Positions 56,601-64,000 of a stretch of DNA of 64,000 bases are shown here, piece after piece. Origin of the DNA: Bacteroidales bacterium (lineage in GTDB: Bacteria; Bacteroidota; Bacteroidia; Bacteroidales; JAADJA01). Under the pieces are notes generated by a model that worked only from the letters and a program-made list of their open reading frames with translations, was not told where the DNA came from and ran no database searches. A program made the translations under genes and the position numbers. Numbering within the stretch: the first letter of the stretch is position 1; the number at the start of each line of letters is the position of its first letter. The DNA lies in contig JAIOZL010000020.1 of NCBI GenBank assembly GCA_021740645.1, positions 18,019-82,018 on the forward strand, read 5' to 3'.

Positions 56601-56790
56601 TTCAGGTACCCTTGAAAAAGTATTCGACCCATTTTTTACCACGAAGCCTGCTATGGTTGGAACCGGACTTGGATTGTCAATTGTATATGGAATTATCAAG
56701 GAAATGAATGGAGAAATTTCTGTAGAAAGTCAGGTTAATGAATTTACAAGATTTCAGATTTTATTACCCAGATTTCCGGAAAAAGTATAA
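53662..56790 (+). CDS. PAS/GAF hybrid sensor histidine kinase
   Basis: A 1042-residue cytoplasmic kinase. Residues 1-125 resemble a receiver fold without the phospho-Asp. PAS1 (about 200-320), GAF (325-475), a coiled coil (475-520), PAS2 (520-640) and PAS3 (652-770) follow. HisKA has His818 in AAGIAHEINQPLG. HATPase_c (905-1040) shows LLNLLSNAKHALE, EDNGTGM, FFTTKP and GTGLGLSIVYGI. No membrane helices were seen, so the signal is internal. The NtrB-like core and the sigma-54 activator 24 bp downstream make a clear two-component pair. Confidence 0.93.
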   Translation: MRREVPFVSIVTNSVKQQNFIKDLFYKNGSDISYKFHLSFIVTRSVQKVISSDLLAIYLGANSNASHPFIKSLFKSKVDKLTPVLLLAHRFDADLINTLDKEFPMIDFISLTASTENLIFKIQKMLNTSTLLAKSINISTSKENNRNIKYPGSYALGTESDIHSLLTIRTRQLVSEICDNIRLKVSKNSSNPELNMNGQFISSLLKTIPNPIYFKNQDGCYVGCNRAFENLVGLTNNEIIGKTANDFLLPAVARKIVKQDKIILKENSQSYEEFNASFQNGKNIDVVLYRNVFTLDEKKNNKGLFGIIIDISPQRQAEKFIQIQHDIDFHSWSKGNLKNSMQYILNKLKDIDWLDGGGIYLFNREKTVLSLICHSGLSKQFIENTSIFTEEAAQVSFIRKKESYFGNFAELMQFIKYEDNSEGIGAITVLPLINGDEVIGSINLFSKNYDQVPENDRIALRSIAAKIAIIVAYMKARDEIEQAKQLLESKVEQRTKELAEVNKNLLQEIAYHKRTKNSLNYSENLYRTIFDNAQDGIALFEAESLRIIDCNPQVYRDLEYPKEEFLKLKYKDFTVYDAHQNEFVFQNLILKNRKFSGEVKFKTRSNRIKYKIVNANLIEIYEKNYILAIIHDVTRLYLAKFELKQKDEKIKALQENVSVGLFRINPKGLFIYANSYIAEMLGEASKEIIMGSNLLDYVSNREIIKKVIKEMNKNGEINNYELEIKRQDNSNIWASLNVKGIEDEYGRLNYYDGYIEDITEIKIIQTKLQKANKEIRIINKDLKSKIQKAVLKEKKQQAVIVQKSKLESLGELAAGIAHEINQPLGIMSLTFENLQARLNSGNFDSKYVDRKLNSIFANINRIRDIIDHIRIFSRDQGSVMMQKVNINEVIFNILKLINTQYKNNNIYIELNLDDNIGFTVGSKLKLEQVLLNLLSNAKHALEAHEMENGFDGLKKKIKITTELNKNRIYLGVEDNGTGMDSGTLEKVFDPFFTTKPAMVGTGLGLSIVYGIIKEMNGEISVESQVNEFTRFQILLPRFPEKV

Positions 56791-56814
56791 ATTTGCGATG
56801 TAACCAATTAAATA

Positions 56815-58179
56815 ATGAATAATCAGAATGTTTTAGTCCTGGATGATGAAGCCGGATTTAGAGAAGAGTTAAGTGAGTTTTTGAATACCGAAGGGTATTC
56901 TGTTGAAACTGCTGGTTTACCTTCTGAGGCTTTATGTATTCTTGAAAAAACAAAAATTGATATCGGATTATTCGATGTTCGTTTACCAGAGACCGATGGA
57001 ATTTCTTTACTTTCGACCGTAAAGAAAAAATATCCTTACCTCGAGATCATAATCATGACCGGTTTTGGAGATATGCCTACCGTTATCAAAGCTATGCGCT
57101 CCGGGGCTGCCGACTTTCTTAATAAACCTTTCAATTTTAAGGAAATCAAAACTACTATTGATCGTATTTCAAAATATCAGCGCGTTAGAAATGCATTTAA
57201 ACTCAATGATGATTTCGGTCAATGGCTCGAGGCTTCCAATAATGGTATTATTGGCTCGAGCGAGACTATGCTCAAAGTTTTTGATCTGATTAAAAAAGTA
57301 GCCAAAGCCAAAGATGCTACCGTTTTAATAACCGGGGAGAGTGGTACAGGAAAAGAGTTAATAGCTCGTTTGATCCATACATTGAGTGATCGAAATATGA
57401 ACCCATTTGTAGCTGTAAACTGTTCTACCATACCCGACGAACTTTTTGAAAGCGAATTTTTCGGACATATGAAAGGCTCTTTTACAGATGCGAAAACAGA
57501 TAGGCAGGGAATCTTTGAAGCTTCTGACAAAGGTACCCTGTTTCTGGATGAAATATCTGAAATGAAAGCAGGATTACAAGCAAAATTGCTACGTGTTATT
57601 GAAGATAAGACAATATCCCCCCTGGGCTCCAGAACCGAAAAAAAAGTTGATGTGAGGATATTTGCAGCCTCAAACCAAAATCTCCCGGCCCTCGTTGAAA
57701 ACAACCAGTTCAGAAGTGACCTGTATCATCGTCTGAATTTGTTTAATATTGAAATCCCTCCGCTGCGAGAACGCAAAGATGATATTCACGATCTTGTGCA
57801 TTACTTTGTGGACATGTATTCAACGAAGCTGGAGAAAAAGATTTCGCGCATTGAGAGCAGGGTGATCAGAAAACTTCAAAAATATCATTTCCCCGGAAAT
57901 GTTAGAGAACTTAAGAATATTGTTGAAAGGGCCGTTATTTTGTGTGATCAGGAAGTACTGTCGATGGATTATTTTGATAATCTTAGTATTCTTATTGATG
58001 AATTCAATTATGCAGATGTCTCGGTTGGCAATTCATTGAGCCTTCCTGACCTGGAACGTGAATGTATTCAGAAGGCCCTCAACAAAGCAAAAAATAATAA
58101 AACAAAGGCAGCCAGCCTTTTAAATATCTCTCGTCAGGCCCTCGACCGGAAGTTAAGTAAATACCGCATCGAGATTTAG
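56815..58179 (+). CDS. sigma-54-dependent response regulator (NtrC/AtoC family)
   Basis: A 454-residue enhancer-binding protein. The receiver (1-120) has Asp10-Asp11, Asp54 (GLFDVRLPE) and Lys104 (FLNKPF). The AAA+ domain has Walker A GESGTGKE (174-181), Walker B GTLFLDEIS and the sigma-54 loop GSFTDA (221-226) in place of GAFTGA. The C-terminal Fis-type helix-turn-helix is AASLLNISRQALDRKLSKY. Phosphorylated by the upstream kinase, it should activate sigma-54 promoters; one candidate lies at 58369-58384. Length is standard. Confidence 0.95.
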   Translation: MNNQNVLVLDDEAGFREELSEFLNTEGYSVETAGLPSEALCILEKTKIDIGLFDVRLPETDGISLLSTVKKKYPYLEIIIMTGFGDMPTVIKAMRSGAADFLNKPFNFKEIKTTIDRISKYQRVRNAFKLNDDFGQWLEASNNGIIGSSETMLKVFDLIKKVAKAKDATVLITGESGTGKELIARLIHTLSDRNMNPFVAVNCSTIPDELFESEFFGHMKGSFTDAKTDRQGIFEASDKGTLFLDEISEMKAGLQAKLLRVIEDKTISPLGSRTEKKVDVRIFAASNQNLPALVENNQFRSDLYHRLNLFNIEIPPLRERKDDIHDLVHYFVDMYSTKLEKKISRIESRVIRKLQKYHFPGNVRELKNIVERAVILCDQEVLSMDYFDNLSILIDEFNYADVSVGNSLSLPDLERECIQKALNKAKNNKTKAASLLNISRQALDRKLSKYRIEI

Positions 58180-58368
58180 TTAAGTTTCACAATATTTACA
58201 TGCCCGTTATGTTACAATTGCCCGTTTCCGGGCTATTATGAATATTGCCTTATAAGTGCCGCTCCTTCAGTAAATTAAATCATTCCTTTCTTAAAGTGTT
58301 ATGTAAAAACGCCCGTTTTTATGAAAATGCCTGCTTTGCAGGGTGTTGTTTGCCAGAGTTTTAGGGCA

Positions 58369-58384
58369 TGGCACATGCTTTGAA
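58369..58384 (+). promoter_or_regulatory. sigma-54-like promoter (-24/-12)
   Basis: TGGCAC (58369-58374), a 5-bp spacer, then TTGAA (58380-58384). The -24 half is perfect. The -12 half has GA instead of GC but at the exact 12-bp spacing. An inverted repeat GGCATG-N17-CATGCC (58365-58393) overlaps it, and short dyads GCCCG/CGGGC (58220-58233) and CCTGC/GCAGG (58330-58342) lie upstream where an activator could bind. It precedes the gene at 58440 by about 55 bp. Confidence 0.55.
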
Positions 58385-58439
58385 TAGCATGCCTCTTTTA
58401 ACTAGTTAGAGATTTGTTGTTGATTGTAACCAACCATTC

Positions 58440-58814
58440 ATGAATGTATTAATTCAGATCAGGGATAATTCATTTGATCGTGAGATCAATGAGTTTATTG
58501 AAGGAGGTGGAAACCGTATCCTTATTAGTCATTCTACCGAAGAATCCATTCATTATTTAAGTGTACACACCGTGCATAAAGCAGTGATCAGCCTGAAAAA
58601 CCTGAAAGACGCTGCTATCCTCAAATACATCAACGATTATTACCCCGCTATTGAAGTGGTGGTTATCGCCAACAAAACTTTCGACGACGTAATCTCAATT
58701 TTTCAAAAATCTACGTATTCAGTTATTCATGAACCCCTACGCTTATCTGAATTAACAAAACAAATAGAAACAAAAAGCAAATTTTCAGAAGCACCAAATA
58801 AAATACACAAATAA
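58440..58814 (+). CDS. small pseudo-receiver protein
   Basis: A 124-residue protein whose alternating strands and helices follow the CheY order: MNVLIQIRD, a helix, RILISHSTEESIHYL, HKAVISLKNLKD, YPAIEVVVIANKTFDDVI (in outline), and YSVIHEPLRLSELTKQI. The position of the phospho-Asp is Ser/Leu (ISLKN), the acidic pair of strand 1 is missing, and the conserved KP after strand 5 is EP. It is therefore a receiver-like protein that cannot be phosphorylated in the normal way. It lies between a sigma-54 activator and a giant surface-protein gene, with 25 bp to the latter. A regulatory or adaptor role is inferred. Confidence 0.7.
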   Translation: MNVLIQIRDNSFDREINEFIEGGGNRILISHSTEESIHYLSVHTVHKAVISLKNLKDAAILKYINDYYPAIEVVVIANKTFDDVISIFQKSTYSVIHEPLRLSELTKQIETKSKFSEAPNKIHK

Positions 58815-58839
58815 AAATTAATGAATAAAAATTATCATC

Positions 58840-61800
58840 ATGAAAAAATTTACTTTTTTACTTTTATTGGCCACGATTTTTGGGGCTAATTTATTCGCCC
58901 AGGAAACTGTATATACTGTACCTGCCTGGGATGGATCAAAAATTGTTAATCTTTGCGATGGCGGTACATTTACTGTTTACATTGACAATTCAACAAGTGG
59001 TCATTTATATAATTTAACCATTGTTGATTCTAAAGGTCTCGTTCAGCAAATAACAGGAAATGGTGGTACCATTAGTTTTAATACACAAACACCATCTTTT
59101 GGATCTACATCTTATACCGTGTTTGACGGGACTGACTTCTCCCCGAACATTGTGTTTACAACAAATGTAGTGGCACAGCCCACCGCGCCAACACTGACAA
59201 AAATTCCAACGGATGCTATAGTTTGTGATGGAACAGATGTGTCAGCAACAATTGTTGCAGGTTCAGGTGGTGTTACAGGCTGCGCTGATACATACGAGTA
59301 CAGCACAGATGGTGGTCTTACATGGAATTCATATACTTCTGGCCAGAATATCTCAACAACAGGTTTATCAACAGTTATTATCCAGGCCTTCCGATCAGAT
59401 GTTTTTGGACAAGGTTGTATGTCATCAGTCAATACGGTTTCATGGAGTGTTTATGGTAAAGTTACTCCTGATATAGTATATAACACAGGAGGAAATGTGC
59501 CTTGTTTAAATTCCTCATGGGTTTATACTACCCAATCTGGAATGACAAATTATAACTGGGTCGTTACAAATGGAACAATTGCCAGTGGCTCAGGAACCAG
59601 ACAAATTACTGTTGATTGGACAACGGCCAGTGGAGCTGGAATAGTTAGTGTAGATTACACTGATGGACATGGTTGTCCATCCAATACCAGGACTGTAAAT
59701 ATTGATATTAAACCCTTACCAATCCCAACAATTACTGGTAATGATCCTGTTTGTGACTGGTCGACCGAAACTTATACAACCGAAAGTGGTCAAAATAATT
59801 ATGATTGGGAAGTGACCAATGGAACAATCACTGGAGGTGGAGATGGAAATGATTATGTTGATGTCCAATGGCAACCCGGATTTGGTTCAGGACAGGTAAC
59901 CGTTACCTATGAAAATGCTGATGGTTGCTCTCCAGCAACTCCAACAATTAAGAATATTACAATCAATCCTCAACCTAACGTAAACTTCACCTTGAATGGC
60001 AATACTGTTGCAACAGATGGTGAATTTGAATTCTGTTACGATGAGGATCAGATCGATATGTCGATCGTTAATATTACTGGTTCGGTGGGTACTCCTCCAT
60101 TTGATGTAAGTTTCACTGTAAACGGAAGTGGCGGTGGAAGCTATACAGGTGTTCAATACAATGATGTATTTGATATGATCCAGTATTTGCCAGTAGGTCC
60201 TTACACCGGACAAATTGCTGCAGGTACATACGAAATTGCCATAACTTCATTTGTTGATGCCAATGGTTGTCCTTTAACACCTGGTGCTTTGGGATATTAC
60301 CAGTTTAAAATTATTATTAATCCCCAACCAGATGTATTCTTTACCATTGATGGTGATCCCTTGGTTCCTTTTGAAACCAAAGAATATTGTGAAACAGAAA
60401 CAGCAATTAACTTATCCATTGTTGATGAACAAGGCGGAAATACTGCTATAGGAACACCTCCATACGATCTTTCATTCACCATAAATAGCGGTTCAACAAT
60501 TTCTGTTTCAGATATCGCATATGATGCCATTGTAAACTTTGTTGGTTACCTGCCGGGAACTGCAGGAAGCATTACCCCGGGTACCTATGAAGTTCAGGTA
60601 ACTTCTTTGACAGATGACAATGGTTGTGCGCTGGCACCAGGTGCTTTGAATTATTATAATTTTATTCTTGAGATTAATCCATCACCTGTATTTGGAAGCG
60701 TTACCTTACAATATGGGTTCAGTTCTACAGGTCCCTGGACAGCTGTTTCGGGCGATTACAGTAGCGGATTTGATATGTGCATACACCCCGATTGGCAATA
60801 CTTCTATTTGGATGTTAATACCTTTAGCTCAACACCAGCTATTAATGCTGAGACCCTTAATCCATTTTATGTTGTTTTTGCTGATTTACCTAACCAAACC
60901 GAATGGCTTTCTTTCTGGACAGGAAAAGGAGTAGATGTAAATACACCTGGTAGTCCCGCATACGGTATTGTTCATGGTACTGATCCAATTTTTTATCTGT
61001 ATAAAACTTTAGGTGGAGATTATCAAATTATTGACGGCTATGAATACCAATATGGTGGAGGAGTTTTAAATCCACTAAAAATTGATGGGGACTACCCAAA
61101 TGGAAATTATCATTACCAGGGTTCAGTTATTTCAGGTGGACCAAATTGTGCATCATCTGACATAGATATCTGGATGGAATTTAATGGTGGTGTGATGAAT
61201 TTCACGCAGGAATTGATGTATTGTGAAATTCAGCCTGCAATTAACGCTGCCGCCAATGGAGATGATATTCGTGTTGCGCCGGGTACGTATCATCAAACAA
61301 CCACGTTAGATATTAACAAGCCCTTAACGGTTACTGGTTTTGACAAAGCAACAACTATCATTGAATTAGATGCCAGTGTTGGCGCTTCATGGGGAGTACT
61401 TGTAGGCCAAAGCAATACGATTTTCAAAGGCTTTACCGTGAACTCAAATGCAACCAATGCTGGTTATGTTGTTCGGGTAGCTGCCAGTCCAATTGCTTTA
61501 ACTACAGGTATAACTGTTGAAGATTTGATTATCAACAGTACATATCGTACCGGATTGGATGCACATGGTGTTACCAACAGTACTTTTGATAACATCGAAT
61601 CATATGATGCAACTTACGGTAATGGTCTTTCCTTTACCGGTTGCTCCAATTTGAATGTAGATAACATTACCACATGCAACAATGCATGGGGTGGAGTAGC
61701 AGTTTATTGTTCAAGTTCCTCAAATTTAAATCAAGGCTCCGACAATTTAAACTTTTTTGCAAACCCTGGAGGCAGCAGTTTCTGTGAAGCGGTTCCTTTC

Positions 61801-64000
61801 TATACCCAGGAAGAATTTGGGTTAACGATTACAAATATTACAGCCAACGGGTTTGATTATATTGTAAAAAGTGTTGGTTCTGGGTATGGATTTTATGATG
61901 TAACCAAAGGAGATGCTTACACAAGGGCCCTTGGATTAACAAATCCAGAAAACTCTGCTGTTTATGAAATATCTTCAGGCGAATGGTGGGTAACCCCTGG
62001 TTTAACTATTCAGGCTGCTCATGATGCAGCTGATGCGGGAAGTGTAATAAATGTTGAAGCAGGTACATATGTTGAGCAGGTTGTGGTGACAAAAGAAGGC
62101 ATGTCAATATTAGGAGAAGACAAATTAACGACTACAATCCAATCGCCAGTAACATTGGCTTGGTCTTTTGCAACAGGAGCAAATAATAACTTTCCTGTCA
62201 TCGGTATTGATGGTGTTGAGGTATTTACTTTGCAAGATATAACCCTGGATGGTGCAAATCAAGGTGATGCAAATTATCGCTTTATAGGTATAGGTTTCTG
62301 GAATTCAGGTGGTTCAGTTCAGAATGTTGATGTTTATAATATTATGAATAGTACATTTTCAGGGGCACAGCACGGTGTGGGTATTTATTCATATAATGAC
62401 ACAGGTGGTCCATACAACATTTCGCTTTCTGACATATTAGTTGATGATTTTCAGAAAACAGCTATTGCTCTCTACGGAGATGGAATGATAGTGGATTTGG
62501 ACGATGTAACAACCATCGGCGAAGGGCCTACCAGTGTTACTGCACAAAATGGGATTATCGTAGGCTATGGAGCTTCAGGGACTATCAATGATTGTAGCAT
62601 TAGTTTTATCAATTATACAGGAGGCACTTGGACGGCCTCCGGAATGTTACTATTAAATACCAATGGCAATATAATTGCAAACAATGTGGACATTGATAAT
62701 TGTCAAACTAGTGTGTATGTTCAGGATGCTAATGGTGAATATAATAATAGTGACATTACTAATCCCATAGGCGATGGCCTTTATATTTTCTCAACAGGTG
62801 CTGCTAAAAGTCAGGGTGGATTAAAGGAACTCCTTTTACCTTCTGTAATTGATGAATTTACCAATAAGAACTTTGCACCAGATGCTACTAGTGTAACCTT
62901 TTCATTAGATGGAAATTCTATAATTGGAACAGGAGCGTCTGATAGTTGGGGTGTTAGTCCTTATGGATATGATGCTATTACAGCCAGTATTACAAATTGT
63001 ACAATTAACAACTGGGACTGGGGAGTGGTTACCTATGATTTTGGTGGTGCTAGTATAAATTGTACCGCAAATGAAAACGATTTATCAGGAAATACATCCT
63101 ACGGTTTTTATTCTAATACAATTGAAACACAAAATGCAACCTGCAACTGGTGGGGCAGTGATGAATATGAAGATATTTTTGCTTACGTCAATGGCCCGGT
63201 GGTTTTTACCGATTACCTGGTAACAAGCACCCTTGATCCAGGTGATTGTAGCGGTTTCCATGGTGAGGTAAATAACCTAAATGTAGTATATGTGGAGGCT
63301 GCACAAAACATCAAAGTTGACTTTGATGTGGAAATCAATGATTTTGAATTGCAACCTGTACCCGGTTTGGATCCCTTAGACCCCAACTACCTGACAGATG
63401 TATATAATCTTTATGTTGATTTGCAGACCGCATTAGCAACAGGCACTGTTCAAGATATTCAGGATGCAGCACTTGCTATTGGTGATGATATCATCACTGA
63501 ATATTATTACCTGGATGGTGCAAATAAGATTTACCTGAAAACATTTGAAGGCAATGACCTGATCAAAAACAAATACTGGTCGCAATATCTTGTAAGAGAG
63601 GATGAAGTTGCTGGAACTAAAGTAAGGTATCCCAACTGGCTGTCAGATTCAACCCTGGTTGAAGCAGGATTCAATTACAGAACACACACAAACCCATTAA
63701 CAGGTACAGTATTAGATGCCTGGTTGACCGATGTATTGGATAATGATTTGTATATCAGTGTTACTACCATTCATAATGGTAAAGTAGAAACAGAAACTGT
63801 ATCTGTATATATTGGACCTGGTCCGGTAGAGAACCTTGATCTGTCTAAAACATTTCTGTCAATTCAAGATGCCATAGATGATCCATTAACAATAGATGGT
63901 CATACAATCGAGGTTCAGGTTGCAGATTTTACGGAACCGGGACAAATTGACATTACCAAATCACTAACTATCCAGGGACTGGGAATGACATCTACAACTG
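58840..64000 (+). CDS. giant secreted pectin-lyase-fold surface protein (partial, 3' end beyond window)
   Basis: An open frame from ATG 58840 to the end of the window, at least 1720 residues with no stop. It starts with a signal peptide (MKKFTFLLLLATIFGANLFA, then QE). The first 600 or so residues are PKD/Ig-like beta modules, several ending in a DGHGC- or NGC-type loop. The later part holds pectin-lyase-like beta-helix stretches opening with IQPAINAAANGDDIRVAPGT (in outline), LTIQAAHDAADAGSVINVEAG (in outline) and FLSIQDAIDDPLTIDGHTIEV (in outline). It is probably a T9SS-exported surface or matrix protein; its C-terminus is not in view. It begins 25 bp after the pseudo-receiver gene. Confidence 0.88.
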   Translation, partial: MKKFTFLLLLATIFGANLFAQETVYTVPAWDGSKIVNLCDGGTFTVYIDNSTSGHLYNLTIVDSKGLVQQITGNGGTISFNTQTPSFGSTSYTVFDGTDFSPNIVFTTNVVAQPTAPTLTKIPTDAIVCDGTDVSATIVAGSGGVTGCADTYEYSTDGGLTWNSYTSGQNISTTGLSTVIIQAFRSDVFGQGCMSSVNTVSWSVYGKVTPDIVYNTGGNVPCLNSSWVYTTQSGMTNYNWVVTNGTIASGSGTRQITVDWTTASGAGIVSVDYTDGHGCPSNTRTVNIDIKPLPIPTITGNDPVCDWSTETYTTESGQNNYDWEVTNGTITGGGDGNDYVDVQWQPGFGSGQVTVTYENADGCSPATPTIKNITINPQPNVNFTLNGNTVATDGEFEFCYDEDQIDMSIVNITGSVGTPPFDVSFTVNGSGGGSYTGVQYNDVFDMIQYLPVGPYTGQIAAGTYEIAITSFVDANGCPLTPGALGYYQFKIIINPQPDVFFTIDGDPLVPFETKEYCETETAINLSIVDEQGGNTAIGTPPYDLSFTINSGSTISVSDIAYDAIVNFVGYLPGTAGSITPGTYEVQVTSLTDDNGCALAPGALNYYNFILEINPSPVFGSVTLQYGFSSTGPWTAVSGDYSSGFDMCIHPDWQYFYLDVNTFSSTPAINAETLNPFYVVFADLPNQTEWLSFWTGKGVDVNTPGSPAYGIVHGTDPIFYLYKTLGGDYQIIDGYEYQYGGGVLNPLKIDGDYPNGNYHYQGSVISGGPNCASSDIDIWMEFNGGVMNFTQELMYCEIQPAINAAANGDDIRVAPGTYHQTTTLDINKPLTVTGFDKATTIIELDASVGASWGVLVGQSNTIFKGFTVNSNATNAGYVVRVAASPIALTTGITVEDLIINSTYRTGLDAHGVTNSTFDNIESYDATYGNGLSFTGCSNLNVDNITTCNNAWGGVAVYCSSSSNLNQGSDNLNFFANPGGSSFCEAVPFYTQEEFGLTITNITANGFDYIVKSVGSGYGFYDVTKGDAYTRALGLTNPENSAVYEISSGEWWVTPGLTIQAAHDAADAGSVINVEAGTYVEQVVVTKEGMSILGEDKLTTTIQSPVTLAWSFATGANNNFPVIGIDGVEVFTLQDITLDGANQGDANYRFIGIGFWNSGGSVQNVDVYNIMNSTFSGAQHGVGIYSYNDTGGPYNISLSDILVDDFQKTAIALYGDGMIVDLDDVTTIGEGPTSVTAQNGIIVGYGASGTINDCSISFINYTGGTWTASGMLLLNTNGNIIANNVDIDNCQTSVYVQDANGEYNNSDITNPIGDGLYIFSTGAAKSQGGLKELLLPSVIDEFTNKNFAPDATSVTFSLDGNSIIGTGASDSWGVSPYGYDAITASITNCTINNWDWGVVTYDFGGASINCTANENDLSGNTSYGFYSNTIETQNATCNWWGSDEYEDIFAYVNGPVVFTDYLVTSTLDPGDCSGFHGEVNNLNVVYVEAAQNIKVDFDVEINDFELQPVPGLDPLDPNYLTDVYNLYVDLQTALATGTVQDIQDAALAIGDDIITEYYYLDGANKIYLKTFEGNDLIKNKYWSQYLVREDEVAGTKVRYPNWLSDSTLVEAGFNYRTHTNPLTGTVLDAWLTDVLDNDLYISVTTIHNGKVETETVSVYIGPGPVENLDLSKTFLSIQDAIDDPLTIDGHTIEVQVADFTEPGQIDITKSLTIQGLGMTSTT

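Overview
The window comes from an AT-rich member of the Bacteroidota, probably a free-living Bacteroidales or Marinilabiliales-like lineage. The evidence is consistent across the window. Two secreted proteins end in type IX secretion (T9SS) sorting domains. There is a Bacteroidota-type GlmU-like protein, a cysteine-free type B L31, and several promoters of the TTTG-N19-21-TAnnTTTG type used by this phylum. No transposase, integrase, phage gene or CRISPR array was seen.

0-25 kb is mostly housekeeping and small conserved genes. It holds stress and metal proteins (VOC, universal stress protein, ZIP transporter), a FabH-like enzyme, DUF2177/DUF1295 membrane proteins, an AI-2E-family permease, the pyrF-prfA pair, a secreted trypsin-like protease, a receiver domain with a membrane anchor, L31, GlmU-like and Lon.

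25-30.3 kb is rich in RNA genes. It has RNase P RNA (minus strand), a strong candidate for an unrecognised structured RNA of about 520 nt with its own promoter and terminator (27.76-28.28 kb), and tRNA-Arg(ACG). The tRNA 3' end and terminator are duplicated 44 bp downstream.

30.3-39 kb encodes a 2494-residue surface protein, with about fourteen 70-residue beta-repeats and a calcium-loop-like C-terminus, together with a smaller secreted beta-helix protein.

39.4-53.5 kb is a surface-glycan locus. It contains a nucleotide-sugar aminotransferase, three tandem sulfotransferases, a flippase, a GNAT-like protein, a methyltransferase, a polyprenyl-type GT2, and a set of SDR, KAS III, ACP and acyl-adenylating enzyme. 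A TMTC-like membrane protein with TPRs heads the minus-strand operon. Together they suggest synthesis, export and attachment of a sulfated glycan carrying a dedicated short acyl group.

53.6-64 kb holds a hybrid PAS/GAF histidine kinase, a sigma-54 activator, a small pseudo-receiver preceded by a sigma-54-like promoter, and a very large secreted pectin-lyase-fold protein that runs off the end of the window. They look like one regulated surface-protein system.
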